A stretch of 64,000 bases of DNA from Pseudomonas sp. PSE14 (GCF_029203285.1 NZ_CP115669.1:3782001-3846000), one strand, 5' to 3'. Shown: positions 25,820 to 35,830, counted from the first letter of the stretch. Notes: generated by a model from the letters alone, not told the origin. Numbers and translations: made by a program.

Positions 25820-26992
25820 ATGTCATCAGTGCAATTGTCTTCAGGGAAACTCGCGGCGCTGGCCTTCGCCGGCATCAGCCTGCTCAGCAGCGCCTCCCTC
25901 CAGGCCGCCGAGGCGCTCAAGCAACTGGGCCAGCCCGAAGGCGCCCTCGACATCATCGCCTGGCCCGGCTATATCGAACGCGGCGAGAGTGACAAGAACT
26001 ACGACTGGGTGACCCAGTTCGAGAAGGACACCGGCTGCAAGGTCAACGTGAAGACCGCCGCCACTTCCGACGAGATGGTCAGCCTGATGGCCAAGGGCGG
26101 CTACGATCTGGTCACCGCCTCGGGCGATGCCTCGCTGCGCCTGGTTTATGGCAAGCGCGTGCAGCCGATCAACATCGCCCTGGTCCCCAACTGGAAAAAC
26201 GTCGATCCGCGCCTGCAGAACGCGCCGTGGCACACGGTGGACGGCACGCACTACGGCACGCCCTACCAGTGGGGCCCGAACGTGCTGATGTACAACACCA
26301 AGGTATTCCCCAAGGCGCCGCTGAGCTGGAGCGTGGTGTTCAGCGAGCAGAAGCTGCCCGACGGCAAGAGCAACAAGGGCCGCGTGCAGGCCTACGACGG
26401 ACCGATCTACATCGCCGACGCCGCCCTGTACCTGAAGACCACCAACCCTGCCCTCGGCATCCAGGACCCCTACGAACTCAACGAGGAACAGTACGCCGCC
26501 ACCCTCAAGCTGCTGCGCGACCAGCAGAAGCTGATCCACCGCTACTGGCATGACGCGACGGTGCAGATGAGCGACTTCAAGAACGAGGGCGTGGCCGCCT
26601 CCGGCTCCTGGCCGTACCAGGTCAACGCACTGGTGGGCGAGAAGCAGCCGATCGAATCGACCATCCCGGTCGAAGGGGTGACCGGCTGGGCCGACACCAC
26701 CATGATGCACGTCGACGCCAAGCACCCGACCTGCGCCTACAAGTGGCTGAACTGGTCGCTGGAGCCCAAGGTGCAGGGCGACGTGGCCGCCTGGTTCGGC
26801 TCGGTACCCGCCTCCCCCGCCGGCTGCACCGGCAGCCAGTTGCTCGGCCCGCAGGGCTGCGCCACCAATGGCTACGACCAGTTCGACCGCATCGCCTTCT
26901 GGAAGACCCCGCAGGCCAAGTGCGCCCAGGGGCAGTGCGTGCCGTACAGTCGCTGGACGCAGGACTACATTGCGATCATGGGCGGGAGGTGA
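25820..26992 (+). CDS. ABC transporter periplasmic binding protein, spermidine/putrescine (PotD/PotF) type
   Basis: A 390-residue exported protein. A signal peptide of about 28 residues (KLAALAFAGISLLSSASLQA) is followed by DIIAWPGYIERGESDKNYDW, the first strand of PotD/PotF-type binding proteins. ATG at 25820 follows ACAGGAG; the open frame extends upstream to 25559 but only across the control region. Ligand (polyamine or related compound) inferred from the downstream transporter genes and dehydrogenase. Confidence 0.88.
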   Translation: MSSVQLSSGKLAALAFAGISLLSSASLQAAEALKQLGQPEGALDIIAWPGYIERGESDKNYDWVTQFEKDTGCKVNVKTAATSDEMVSLMAKGGYDLVTASGDASLRLVYGKRVQPINIALVPNWKNVDPRLQNAPWHTVDGTHYGTPYQWGPNVLMYNTKVFPKAPLSWSVVFSEQKLPDGKSNKGRVQAYDGPIYIADAALYLKTTNPALGIQDPYELNEEQYAATLKLLRDQQKLIHRYWHDATVQMSDFKNEGVAASGSWPYQVNALVGEKQPIESTIPVEGVTGWADTTMMHVDAKHPTCAYKWLNWSLEPKVQGDVAAWFGSVPASPAGCTGSQLLGPQGCATNGYDQFDRIAFWKTPQAKCAQGQCVPYSRWTQDYIAIMGGR

Positions 26993-27017
26993 CGCCCGCT
27001 CGCGCAGTTACCGACCT

Positions 27018-27044
27018 GTAGGAGCGAGCTTGCTCGCTCCTACG
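27018..27044. repeat. REP unit
   Basis: GTAGGAGCGAGCTTGCTCG directly followed by CTCCTACG, a compact palindrome in the 145-bp gap between the binding-protein and ATPase genes of the transporter operon. It may stabilise or attenuate the transcript there. Confidence 0.85.
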
Positions 27045-27137
27045 AAGAGCCCTCACCTTTCCCGCACGCCGCCAAGCACCCTCGCCCCCATGCGCTACCT
27101 TTTCTGATGCAGCCCCGCCACTCAGGTAGCCAGCAGC

Positions 27138-28157
27138 ATGACCACAGCCGTCCAGTTCACCGAGGTGAGCCGTCACTACGGCGACGTGCGCGCCGTCGAC
27201 CGGGTGTCCATCGAGATCCGTGACGGCGAGTTCTTCTCCATGCTCGGCCCGTCGGGCTCCGGCAAGACCACCTGCCTGCGCCTGATCGCCGGCTTCGAGC
27301 AGCCAACCTCAGGCTCCATCCGCATCCACGGCCAGGAAGCCGCCGGGCTGCCGCCCTATGAGCGCGATGTCAACACGGTGTTCCAGGACTATGCGCTGTT
27401 CCCGCACATGAACGTGCTGGACAACGTGGCCTACGGGCTCAAGGTCAAAGGCGTCGGCAAGGCCGAACGCCTGAAGCGTGCCGAAGAGGCCCTGGGCATG
27501 GTCGCCCTGGGTGGCTACGGCAGTCGCAAGCCGGCGCAGCTCTCCGGCGGCCAGCGCCAGCGCGTCGCGTTAGCCCGCGCCCTGGTCAATCGCCCCCGTG
27601 TGCTGCTGCTGGACGAACCCCTCGGCGCGCTGGACCTCAAGCTGCGCGAGCAAATGCAGGTGGAGCTGAAGAAACTGCAGCGCCAGCTGGGCATCACCTT
27701 CATCTTCGTCACCCACGACCAGGGCGAGGCGCTGTCCATGTCCGACCGCGTGGCGGTGTTCAACAAGGGCCGCATCGAGCAGGTCGACACCCCGCGCAAC
27801 CTCTACATGAAACCGGCCACGCGCTTCGTCGCCGAATTCGTCGGCACCGCCAACGTGCTGCGCGGGGACCTGGCCCAGCGCCTGCTCGGCGAAACCCGGC
27901 CGCACTCGCTGCGCCCCGAACACGTACGCTTCGGCCGCGCCGGCGACGGCGAACTGGAAGTCAGCGGCACCCTGTTCGACGTGCAGTACATGGGCGCCAG
28001 CAGCCGCTACGAGATCGAGCTGGACAACGGCGGCCGCCTGGTCGCCGCGCTGCCCAACGGCGAGCGCGAGGAACGCCGGCCGCAACCGGGCGAGCCGGTC
28101 ACCGCCTGCTGGGCGCGCAGCGCACTGGTGCCGCTACTGGAGGAACCGGCGCCATGA
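27138..28157 (+). CDS. ABC transporter ATPase, PotA-like
   Basis: A 339-residue cytoplasmic ATPase: Walker A GPSGSGKTT, Q-loop FQDYALFPHM, signature LSGGQRQRVALARAL, Walker B VLLLDEPLGALD and switch His in FVTHDQ. The C-terminal about 100 residues form a TOBE domain typical of polyamine, sulfate and thiosulfate importers. The stop overlaps the next start by 4 bp. Confidence 0.95.
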   Translation: MTTAVQFTEVSRHYGDVRAVDRVSIEIRDGEFFSMLGPSGSGKTTCLRLIAGFEQPTSGSIRIHGQEAAGLPPYERDVNTVFQDYALFPHMNVLDNVAYGLKVKGVGKAERLKRAEEALGMVALGGYGSRKPAQLSGGQRQRVALARALVNRPRVLLLDEPLGALDLKLREQMQVELKKLQRQLGITFIFVTHDQGEALSMSDRVAVFNKGRIEQVDTPRNLYMKPATRFVAEFVGTANVLRGDLAQRLLGETRPHSLRPEHVRFGRAGDGELEVSGTLFDVQYMGASSRYEIELDNGGRLVAALPNGEREERRPQPGEPVTACWARSALVPLLEEPAP

Positions 28158-29065
28158 GCCCGATGCGCGGCGTCTCCAGCTTCCTCTACCGGCGCAGCAC
28201 GCTGTATCTGCTGATGCTGCTGATACCGCCGCTGCTGTGGTTCGGGGTGATCTACATCGGCTCGCTGTTCGCCCTGCTCTGGCAGAGCTTCTACACCTTC
28301 GACGACTTCACCATGGCGGTGACGCCGGAGCTGACCTTCGCCAACTACAAGGCGCTGATCAACCCCGCCAACTACGACATCGTGCTGCGCACCCTGGGCA
28401 TGGCCATCAGCGTCTCCATCGCCAGCGCCATCCTCGCCTTCCCCATCGCCTACTACATGGCGCGGTTCGCCGGGCCCAAGGAAAAAGCCTTCTTCTACAT
28501 CGCGGTGATGCTGCCGATGTGGGCCAGCTACATCGTCAAGGCCTACGCCTGGACGGTGATCCTGGCCAAGGGTGGCATCCTCTACTGGGTGATCGAGCGC
28601 CTGCACCTGCTTGGCGCGCTGGGCCTGCTGCTGGATGTGCCCGGCGTGGGCGGCAACACCCTGTCCACCTCGCACATCGGGCGTTTCTGGGTGTTCACCT
28701 ACATCTGGCTGCCGTTCATGATCCTGCCGATCCAGGCGTCGCTGGAGCGCCTGCCGCCGTCGCTGCTGCAGGCCTCGGCGGACCTCGGTGCGCACCCGCG
28801 GCAGACTTTCTTCCAGGTGGTCCTGCCGCTGGCCTTCCCCGGCGTGGTGGCCGGCTCGATCTTCACCTTCAGCCTGACCCTGGGCGACTTCATCATCCCG
28901 CAGCTGGTGGGCCCCAGCGGGTTGTTCATCGGCACCATGGTCTACGTGCAACAGGGCGCGATCGGCAACATGCCCCTGGCGGCCGCCTTCACCCTGGTGC
29001 CCATCGTGCTGATCGCCGTCTACCTGTCCATCGCCAAGCGGCTGGGGGCCTTCGATGCGCTCTGA
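28154..29065 (+). CDS. ABC transporter permease 1, PotB-like
   Basis: A 303-residue membrane protein with about six helices and the cytoplasmic EAA loop [27 protein letters not shown] that docks on the ATPase. Overlaps the ATPase gene (ATGA) and the next permease by 11 bp. Confidence 0.93.
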   Translation: MSPMRGVSSFLYRRSTLYLLMLLIPPLLWFGVIYIGSLFALLWQSFYTFDDFTMAVTPELTFANYKALINPANYDIVLRTLGMAISVSIASAILAFPIAYYMARFAGPKEKAFFYIAVMLPMWASYIVKAYAWTVILAKGGILYWVIERLHLLGALGLLLDVPGVGGNTLSTSHIGRFWVFTYIWLPFMILPIQASLERLPPSLLQASADLGAHPRQTFFQVVLPLAFPGVVAGSIFTFSLTLGDFIIPQLVGPSGLFIGTMVYVQQGAIGNMPLAAAFTLVPIVLIAVYLSIAKRLGAFDAL

Positions 29066-29864
29066 CGATCGGCCCTCCTGGTTCCTGCGCCTGGCCGCCT
29101 GGGGCGGGCTGGTGTTCCTGCATTTCCCGATCCTGGTGATCCTGCTCTACGCCTTCAACACCGAGGAGTCGGCCTACAGTTTCCCGCTGCAGGGCTTCAC
29201 CCTGAAGTGGTTCAGCATCGCCTTCGCCCGCGGCGACGTGCTCGACGCCATCTGGCTGTCGGTGAAGATCGCCTGCGTGGCCACGCTGATCGCCATGGTC
29301 CTCGGCACCCTGGCCGCCGGCGCGCTGTACCGCCGCGACTTCTTCGGCAAGGAGAGCATCTCGCTGATGCTGATCCTGCCGATCGCCCTGCCCGGCATCA
29401 TCACCGGTATCGCCCTGCTCTCGGCGTTCAAGACCCTCGGCATCGACCCCGGCTTCCTCACCATCGTCATCGGCCATGCCACCTTCTGCGTGGTGATCGT
29501 CTACAACAACGTGATCGCCCGCTTCCGCCGCACCTCCTTCAGCCTGATCGAGGCGAGCATGGACCTGGGCGCCGACGGCTGGCAGACCTTCCGCTACATC
29601 ATCCTGCCGAACATCGCCACGGCGCTACTGGCCGGCGGCATGCTGGCCTTCGCCCTGTCCTTCGACGAGATCATCGTCACCACCTTCACCGCCGGCCACG
29701 AGCGCACCCTGCCACTGTGGCTGCTCAACCAGCTGACCCGCCCGCGCGACGTGCCGATCACCAACGTCGTCGCCATGCTGGTGATGCTCGCCACCATGCT
29801 GCCGATCCTCGGTGCCTACTACCTGACCCGGGGCACCAGCGACGTGGCGGGGAGCGGCAAGTAA
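29055..29864 (+). CDS. ABC transporter permease 2, PotC-like
   Basis: A 269-residue six-helix permease with EAA loop [23 protein letters not shown]. With the first permease it forms the channel of a polyamine-type importer. Confidence 0.93.
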   Translation: MRSDDRPSWFLRLAAWGGLVFLHFPILVILLYAFNTEESAYSFPLQGFTLKWFSIAFARGDVLDAIWLSVKIACVATLIAMVLGTLAAGALYRRDFFGKESISLMLILPIALPGIITGIALLSAFKTLGIDPGFLTIVIGHATFCVVIVYNNVIARFRRTSFSLIEASMDLGADGWQTFRYIILPNIATALLAGGMLAFALSFDEIIVTTFTAGHERTLPLWLLNQLTRPRDVPITNVVAMLVMLATMLPILGAYYLTRGTSDVAGSGK

Positions 29865-29902
29865 CCCGCGAATCCATCAACCGCACCTGCACGGAGGACG
29901 CG

Positions 29903-31327
29903 ATGCAAACCAAACTCCTGATCAACGGCCAGTTCGTCGCCGGCGAAGGCGAGAAGCTGGACATCCTCAACCCCGCCACCGGCGAGGTGCTCGGCCAGAT
30001 CGCCGAAGCCAGCGAAGCCCAGGTGGACACCGCCGTGCGCGCCGCCGACAAGGCCTTCGACAGCTGGTCGCAGAGCGCGCCGAAAGACCGCGCCATGCTC
30101 CTGCTGCGCCTGGCCGACCGCATCGAGGAACACGCCGAGGAACTGGCCCGCCTGGAATCCGACAACTGCGGCAAGCCCTACGCCGCCGCGCTGAACGACG
30201 AGATCCCGGCCATCGCCGACGTGTTCCGCTTCTTCGCCGGCGCCTGCCGCGTGATGCCCGGCTCCGCCGCCGGCGAATACCTGCCCGGCTTCACCTCGAT
30301 GATCCGCCGCGACCCGGTGGGCGTGATCGCCTCCATTGCCCCCTGGAACTACCCGCTGATGATGGCCGCGTGGAAACTCGGCCCGGCCCTGGCCGCTGGC
30401 AACTGCGTGGTACTCAAGCCCTCGGAGCAGACCCCGCTGACCGCCCTGCGGGTGGCCGAATTCATTGCCGAACTGTTCCCCGCCGGGGTGGTGAACCTGG
30501 TCTTCGGCCGCGGCCCGACCGTGGGCTCTCCGCTGGTGAGCCACGACCTGGTGCGCATGGTTTCCCTCACCGGCTCCGTGGGCACCGGCAAGGCAATCAT
30601 CCGGAGCGCCGCCGACAGCGTAAAGCGCCTGCACATGGAACTGGGCGGCAAGGCCCCGGTGATCGTCTTCGACGACGCGGACCTGGCGGACGTGGTGGCC
30701 GGCATCCGCACCTTCGGCTTCTACAACGCAGGCCAGGACTGCACCGCCGCCTGCCGCATCTACGCCGGCAAGAAGATCTACGACAACTTCGTCGCCGACC
30801 TGGCCAGCGCAGTCGGTAGCCTTAAGACCGGCCTGCAGAACGATCCGAACACCGAGCTCGGCCCGCTCATCACCGCGGCGCAGCGCGAGCGCGTCTCCGG
30901 CTTCGTCGAACGGGCCAAGGCGAGCCCGCACATCCGCATCGCTACCGGCGGCAATATCGTCAGCGGCAAGGGTTTCTTCTATGAGCCAACGGTGGTGGCC
31001 AATGCCGAGCAGGACGACGAGATCGTCCGCCGCGAGGTATTCGGTCCGGTGGTCTCGGTGACGCCCTTCAGCGATGCGGACGAGGCGATCCGCTGGGCCA
31101 ACGACTCCGACTACGGCCTCGCCTCCTCGGTCTGGACCCGCGACGTCGGCCGCGCCTCACGGGTGGCCGCGCGCCTGCAGTATGGCTGCACCTGGGTGAA
31201 TACCCACTTCATGTTGTGCAGCGAGATGCCCCACGGCGGCTTCAAGCAGTCGGGCTACGGCAAGGACCTGTCGATGTACGGCCTGGAGGACTACACGGTG
31301 GCGCGGCACATCATGATCAAGCATTGA
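29903..31327 (+). CDS. Aldehyde dehydrogenase, 4-aminobutyraldehyde dehydrogenase type
   Basis: NAD(P)-dependent oxidation of an aminoaldehyde, 474 residues. General base Glu246 is in HMELGGKAP and nucleophile Cys280 in [14 protein letters not shown] motif [12 protein letters not shown]. The protein resembles PatD/YdcW-type gamma-aminobutyraldehyde dehydrogenases, which fits the polyamine-type transporter genes 38 bp upstream: uptake and breakdown of putrescine to 4-aminobutyrate. The start at 29903 follows GGAGGACG; the open frame extends far upstream only as a shadow of the permease gene. Confidence 0.9.
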   Translation: MQTKLLINGQFVAGEGEKLDILNPATGEVLGQIAEASEAQVDTAVRAADKAFDSWSQSAPKDRAMLLLRLADRIEEHAEELARLESDNCGKPYAAALNDEIPAIADVFRFFAGACRVMPGSAAGEYLPGFTSMIRRDPVGVIASIAPWNYPLMMAAWKLGPALAAGNCVVLKPSEQTPLTALRVAEFIAELFPAGVVNLVFGRGPTVGSPLVSHDLVRMVSLTGSVGTGKAIIRSAADSVKRLHMELGGKAPVIVFDDADLADVVAGIRTFGFYNAGQDCTAACRIYAGKKIYDNFVADLASAVGSLKTGLQNDPNTELGPLITAAQRERVSGFVERAKASPHIRIATGGNIVSGKGFFYEPTVVANAEQDDEIVRREVFGPVVSVTPFSDADEAIRWANDSDYGLASSVWTRDVGRASRVAARLQYGCTWVNTHFMLCSEMPHGGFKQSGYGKDLSMYGLEDYTVARHIMIKH

Positions 31328-31353
31328 AGCACTGGGGAACTGCCTGCGCATTC

Positions 31354-31693
31354 GTAGGGCGTACAACCGTTCGCGGTTGTACGCCGATACACCATGAACG
31401 TCGGCTGGCTCATGGTCGAGCTCGAAGCGCTGGGTGACAGGTGTTCCGATTGAAGTCCGTGCGACCGGAAGCCAAGGTCAAACGGCGTATAACGTCGAAC
31501 GTTATACGCCCTACGTTTCTGGACAGTCTGTGCCGGTGCCTCCCCTCACCCCAGCCCTCTCCCTCAGGGAGAGGGGGCAGACCGTGTCGGCTGATGCCAA
31601 GGTTTCATCCTGCACCGAACGGTCCCCTCTCCCGCTTGCGGGAGAGGGTTAGGGTGAGGGGCTCTTGATCTCGTAGGAGCGGACTCCGTCCGC
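31354..31693. repeat. Repeat cluster downstream of the transporter operon
   Basis: Contains a perfect palindrome at 31358-31385 (GGCGTACAACCG-TTCG-CGGTTGTACGCC) and a perfect palindrome at 31484-31510 (GGCGTATAACGT-CGA-ACGTTATACGCC). A 151-bp composite at 31543-31693 has CCCTCACCC...GGGTGAGGG ends plus a REP unit, and a near-identical inverted copy lies at 58839-58990. No gene in this gap of 387 bp. Confidence 0.85.
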
Positions 31694-31714
31694 AACGCAA
31701 CGACGCAGCGACGA

Positions 31715-32419
31715 TCAAACCAACCCGGCCAGCTTCAACCAATGGCTGTAGAACCCTTCCGCCACGCGGTTCATCGCCGCGACCTTCTGCGGCAGTTCGG
31801 CCAGCATTACCTCCGCGCTTTCCTGGCTCGGCTGGCTGGGGTCAAGATATTCCGGCCAACCCTTGATCCAACCGCTCACCAGCTCCTCGGTCATCTCCGG
31901 GTGCCCCTGCAGGCCAAGGATGCGCTCGCCGAAGCTGAACGCCTGGTTCTCGCACCAGGGACTGGAGAGCAGGTGCGTCGCGCCCTCGGGCAGGTCGAAG
32001 GTGTCGCCATGCCACTGGTAGATCGGGAATTCGTCCGGCAGGTGCGCCAGCCACGGGCTCTGCGACTCCAGCCGACGCATCGGCTGCCAACCCATTTCGG
32101 TATAGGGCAGGCGGCGGATGTCCGCGCCCAGCGCCTTGGCCAGCAACTGGCCGCCCAGGCAGTGGCCGATCATCGGCACGTCGCGCTCGATGAACCGGCG
32201 GATCGCCGCGATCTCCGCGCGCAGCCACGGCGTATCGTCATTGACGCTCATCGGCCCGCCCATGATGGCGACCGCCTTCGGCCGCTCCAGGTCATAGCCC
32301 TGCAGCTCGTCGAGGTCGGCGCGGCGCACCTCGAACGACAGGCCGCAACGGTCCAGCACCGTGGCCAGGTGGCCCGGCGGGCAGAAATCGACGTGGGTCA
32401 GAATCAGAATATCGGTCAT
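31715..32419 (-). CDS. Class I glutamine amidotransferase; its start is the insertion site of the element
   Basis: A 234-residue amidotransferase: nucleophile Cys87 in MIGHCLGGQLLA and His in LGLQGHPEM. Probably acts on gamma-glutamyl or related substrates; partner unknown. Codons 1 to 8 lie in a 23-bp direct repeat (32397-32419) that recurs at 44344-44366. Its present ribosome-binding site (GTAGGTG, upstream of TTTT-ATG) comes from the inserted element; the original site (GGAGGTGACC-ATG) is still present beside the right copy. Confidence 0.92.
   Translation of the reverse strand: MTDILILTHVDFCPPGHLATVLDRCGLSFEVRRADLDELQGYDLERPKAVAIMGGPMSVNDDTPWLRAEIAAIRRFIERDVPMIGHCLGGQLLAKALGADIRRLPYTEMGWQPMRRLESQSPWLAHLPDEFPIYQWHGDTFDLPEGATHLLSSPWCENQAFSFGERILGLQGHPEMTEELVSGWIKGWPEYLDPSQPSQESAEVMLAELPQKVAAMNRVAEGFYSHWLKLAGLV
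32397..32419. other. attL core (23-bp direct repeat, left copy)
   Basis: Identical at all 23 positions to 44344-44366; flanking bases on both sides differ. Read on the minus strand it is the ATG and next seven-plus codons of the amidotransferase, beginning ATGACCGATATTCTG. Confidence 0.9.
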
Positions 32420-32471
32420 AAAACACCTACAAACCTATAAGCAGCGTAGCCACTGGGCCAGCAAGCCTCAT

Positions 32472-32495
32472 AGTAGTACAATCGAGTAGTACAAT
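32472..32495. promoter_or_regulatory. Tandem integrase arm-type repeats, left end
   Basis: AGTAGTACAAT occurs twice (32472-32482 and 32485-32495), 13 bp apart, 52 bp inside the attL core and just upstream of the integrase gene. The same pair recurs at the right end. Confidence 0.75.
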
Positions 32496-32523
32496 TCGGT
32501 GTACCACCAGCAGGAACAGAGCC

Positions 32524-34002
32524 TTGGCAGACAACCTAGTCCAGAAGCGTAACGAATCGACGTGGTATGTGCGTCTCGCTGTACCCGCTGACGTACAGCG
32601 AGCCATTGGAAAGAAGATTCTGACCCAATCCTTGAAGACTGGCCTTCGCAGTGTGGCTATGGAGCGTCGATTGCCTGTGCTAGCCGAATGGAAAGCACTG
32701 ATTGCCAAAGCTAGAGGCAACATCGCTGAAGGCCACTGGAAGGATGCAAGCCACACTGCTAGCAGGTTCATTGCCGGTGCCACTGATGAACGCCTGCTGC
32801 AAAGCATGGGGCGTACAAACGAAGCAGCAGACGTTCTAGCCGACTTCAACACTGTTCGGGAACTGGTGGGGCGGCATCTTAGCGATGGAAAGGCCACAGG
32901 CTTTTCAGCAGACATTGCAAGAAAGCTATCGGCACTCAAAGCCCTTGAGCCAACTGACACGTCCACGCTTGAGGCCAAGATGGCCTACGCCAATGCAGCA
33001 GACGAGACACTGAAGGCGCTGGGACTGGAAAGCATTGCCGCCATTGCCAAACTCAACCCAATACACACGCAAGAAGCATCGGAAATCATCGCTGACCACA
33101 AATCGTATCGACCGGCGAGCCCAATCACAGCGGCCAAGCTGAAGGCGTTCCGCACCTTCAAGGAGAATCAGGGAAGTCCGCTCCGCACCCTCGACAACCT
33201 TCAGGCCAAGCTGAAAAACCTGTCCGCTTTTCTCAAGGATCAAGCGCTACCGCTGACCTTCACCAGCGTGGAGGCATGGCTAGACTCGCTCAAGGTGAGC
33301 AGTCGCACCAAAGGGCAATACCTGTGGGCCGGGAGTGAATTCTGGAAATGGGCGATAAAGCACGACGATAGTTGGCGTAATCAGTACCAAGGACAGCCCA
33401 GCCCGTTCAAGGATCACGACATCCCCAAAGAAAGTAAGCTGAACAAAAGAGCCGAACGTATCGCCTTCACCATCGACGATGTGAAACAACTTCGAAACGC
33501 CGCCTCACCTACCCTCGCCAACGTCATCACCATTGCGGCTTACACCGGAGCACGCATTGAAGAACTGTGCAAACTGAAGATTGAAGATGTGGCAAAGGTG
33601 GATGGACTCGCCGCATTCAACATCACCGACAGCAAGACAGCAGCAGGAATCCGCAGCGTTCCGATACACCCCCACATCGCTGTACTGGTGGACCAGCTCA
33701 AGCAAGCATCAGAGGATGGGTATCTGATTAAATCCCCCAAAGGAGGAACATATGGACGCAAATCACAAGGCTTCGTGAACCAGTTCTCCACATTGAAGAA
33801 GAAAGAGGGATTCGGGCCACAACACACATTCCATAGCTTCCGCAAAACTTTCATTACCGAACTTTTACACAAGGATGTGGCAGGGCCAGTGATTGCATCT
33901 ATAGTTGGGCATGAGACAGGCACCGTAACGTTTGATGTGTACACCCAAGGCGCAAGTATGAAGCAGAAGATGGCCGCAGTGGTGAAGCTGAGCTTCCAAT
34001 AG
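32524..34002 (+). CDS. Tyrosine recombinase (integrase) of the element
   Basis: A 492-residue integrase: an N-terminal segment RNESTWYVRLAVPADVQRAIG (DUF6538-like) and arm/core-binding regions precede the catalytic domain, where Arg344 (TGARIEEL), His437 and Arg440 (HSFRKTF), His463 (VGHETG) and nucleophile Tyr473 (DVYTQG) are all present. Starts with TTG after CAGGAACAGAG. Lies 104 bp from attL, so it very likely catalyses integration at the amidotransferase start codon. Confidence 0.94.
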   Translation: MADNLVQKRNESTWYVRLAVPADVQRAIGKKILTQSLKTGLRSVAMERRLPVLAEWKALIAKARGNIAEGHWKDASHTASRFIAGATDERLLQSMGRTNEAADVLADFNTVRELVGRHLSDGKATGFSADIARKLSALKALEPTDTSTLEAKMAYANAADETLKALGLESIAAIAKLNPIHTQEASEIIADHKSYRPASPITAAKLKAFRTFKENQGSPLRTLDNLQAKLKNLSAFLKDQALPLTFTSVEAWLDSLKVSSRTKGQYLWAGSEFWKWAIKHDDSWRNQYQGQPSPFKDHDIPKESKLNKRAERIAFTIDDVKQLRNAASPTLANVITIAAYTGARIEELCKLKIEDVAKVDGLAAFNITDSKTAAGIRSVPIHPHIAVLVDQLKQASEDGYLIKSPKGGTYGRKSQGFVNQFSTLKKKEGFGPQHTFHSFRKTFITELLHKDVAGPVIASIVGHETGTVTFDVYTQGASMKQKMAAVVKLSFQ

Positions 34003-34020
34003 AAACAAGGAGCGATACAA

Positions 34021-34263
34021 ATGAGCAAATATGACAAGGTGCAGCTAAAGTATCTATTCGACATCCTTGCGAATGGATTGGATGTCGAAGTGATCAAGAA
34101 GCGATTAGAAGAAGGGAAAGGAGTTTGCAAACCTAGCGTTATTGAACTGGAGAAGCTCAAAGAGTTTGAAAAGCTCGGTTGGTGTACGCTGATTGAGGAA
34201 AGTGACGAAAGGGTGCGATGGACGATTAATGGAGAGCTTAGAAGGATATATGAACTGTGGTGA
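34021..34263 (+). CDS. Small protein of the element, 80 aa
   Basis: Follows the integrase by 18 bp with AAGGAG before ATG, so the two probably share a transcript. Charged, helical, no membrane segment; WTINGELRRIYELW at the end. Position next to an integrase would suit an excisionase or accessory factor, but no helix-turn-helix can be claimed. Confidence 0.65.
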   Translation: MSKYDKVQLKYLFDILANGLDVEVIKKRLEEGKGVCKPSVIELEKLKEFEKLGWCTLIEESDERVRWTINGELRRIYELW

Positions 34264-34571
34264 TAGAATCGCCGTGAGTAACAGCCATAGGGATAAATTC
34301 TACAACTCCCAACTTTTTCCGGAAACAAAGTGCAACATTCAGTGAGAATGGATTCTCAAACCTGAAAATATTGGCTCCCTATCGAATGCATTTAACAGGG
34401 AACGACGGGGGCATCCCCAAAAGTGAATATTTATGGAAATATCTAGCGAGGGATTCAATACTAGATGGGGCCTAGAAGGCTTCTGCAAGCTCGATAGTGA
34501 AACGAAACACTATTAGGCAATACCTTTCCATACCCTCAAGCAATCATCGCTGCAATCGCACTGTAGACGCC
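34264..34571. other. Gene-free gap of 308 bp
   Basis: Between the convergent 80-codon and 137-codon genes. AT-rich, no ORF with a ribosome-binding site, no obvious terminator or long repeat seen. Confidence 0.5.
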
Positions 34572-34985
34572 TTATCCTCTCAATAGCAAATCAACAAATG
34601 CTTCAGTCATCCGATAGCGGGGAGTGTTGGCCGTGGTTACGTCAGTGATGAAGCCTAGCTCCTGTAAATGGTGAGTGGCTGCAATCAGATTGGGGTGCTT
34701 TACGGGGCAGTACTCAAAGCTAGGTTCGGTTGTAGCCGCAATTATCAAACCGTCTTTCACAACGAAGAACACTCGTACATGCTCATTGGTGGCTAAATCA
34801 GCTCGCATCTCAGCGATCAAAGCGGGGTAGCGGCGTTCTATGTCGGCCCACTGCTGAGCCTGAGCTTTCTTGGCCTGCTTGTCCCTGCGGATGTCAGTGT
34901 ACTTGTCACCTAGATAGGTGCCGACAGCACCAGTGAAGCCACCAACGACAAAGCCCACTGTGGTTGAAAACCAATCAAGCTCCAT
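34572..34985 (-). CDS. Membrane-anchored protein of the element, 137 aa
   Basis: An N-terminal helix (TTVGFVVGGFTGAVGTYLG, residues 8-26) is followed by a basic, coiled segment and a C-terminal domain ending in a possible winged-helix-like stretch (HLQELGFITDVTTANTPRYRMTEAF). Ribosome-binding site GAGAGG. It follows the small recombinase gene by 20 bp and may share its transcript. Unknown family. Confidence 0.7.
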   Translation of the reverse strand: MELDWFSTTVGFVVGGFTGAVGTYLGDKYTDIRRDKQAKKAQAQQWADIERRYPALIAEMRADLATNEHVRVFFVVKDGLIIAATTEPSFEYCPVKHPNLIAATHHLQELGFITDVTTANTPRYRMTEAFVDLLLRG

Positions 34986-35005
34986 TCCATCCTCTCCCTG
35001 CTCTG

Positions 35006-35560
35006 TCAGATGATGAACTCATGATAGGTGGCGTCAATCTCGGCTTGCGTCAGGCCGATGTAGGCCATCGTTACAGCCGGGCTGCTGTGATTCAACACCT
35101 TGGCAATCTTCTCGATTGATACACCAGCAGCGTGCATCAACCATCCACGAGTCTTACGCATCGAGTGCGTACCAAGCTGGATACCCAATTCATCCCCTAC
35201 AGCCTTGAATGCACACGCTACGGCCACACGGGAAACAGGCTTGCCCTTCGCCCTGTTGCTATCCACTTCGAACAGATAGGTATGGTCGGGGTGAGCCTCC
35301 CGACGCTTCTGCACGATGGCTACAGCCTTCTCGTTCAGGTCAATATTCCGTGTCTTGCCCGTCTTGCTCTCCTTCACGATGAGGCGACCAGACAGCGCTT
35401 GTTCATATGTCACGTCAAGAAGGTCGCTGATCCTCAAAGCCACCTGCAAACCGAACATCCACAGATCGGCATACAAGGTGTTGCCCTTAGCATTCAAGGT
35501 GAGCTTATGGGCAATCGTCTCCACTTCACCCTTGGTTTTTACAGCTTCAACGATGTTCAC
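35006..35560 (-). CDS. Small tyrosine recombinase (FimB-like size)
   Basis: About 184 residues, a catalytic domain with almost no arm-binding part. Catalytic positions seen: Arg in VALRISDLL, Lys in VKESKTGK, His-X-X-Arg in THSMRKTRGW, His in LNHSSPAVTM and Tyr in AYIGLT. The GTG at 35560 is preferred because AGGGGG lies just before it; the frame continues to 35599. Such short enzymes invert or resolve DNA rather than integrate elements. A cluster of matching repeats lies immediately upstream. Confidence 0.88.
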   Translation of the reverse strand: MNIVEAVKTKGEVETIAHKLTLNAKGNTLYADLWMFGLQVALRISDLLDVTYEQALSGRLIVKESKTGKTRNIDLNEKAVAIVQKRREAHPDHTYLFEVDSNRAKGKPVSRVAVACAFKAVGDELGIQLGTHSMRKTRGWLMHAAGVSIEKIAKVLNHSSPAVTMAYIGLTQAEIDATYHEFII

Positions 35561-35584
35561 CCTACACCCCCTGAATTTCCTGAC

Positions 35585-35695
35585 ATTCCTAATTAACACA
35601 AAATCTGTGTAGGTCGGATGATATCGTAAATGGACGTAGAGTCAATCAGCTCTATAGATTCCTAATTTACACAATTTAATTCTGTTAATTAGAAG
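35585..35695. repeat. Repeat cluster upstream of the small recombinase
   Basis: ATTCCTAATTWACACA occurs twice in direct orientation, at 35585-35600 and 35658-35673, exactly 73 bp apart. An inverted imperfect relative (TTCTGTTAATTAGAAG) is at 35680-35695. Likely binding or recombination sites for the adjacent recombinase, or its operators. Confidence 0.65.
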
Positions 35696-35830
35696 CTAAG
35701 GGCACGAACCCTCCTGTTGGCGGGGATGGGGAAACCCAACTTCCAACTTCAGAAGCCGGGGTTGAGGTAGGGCTGGGGAAAATGAGAATGGCTTGCAAAA
35801 AGGCAGGATGGCACATGCTTATTTGAAGAA

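Noticed and set aside
32397-32419. tRNA-type attachment site
   Set aside because: No tRNA sequence lies at either att copy; the core is a protein-coding start instead.
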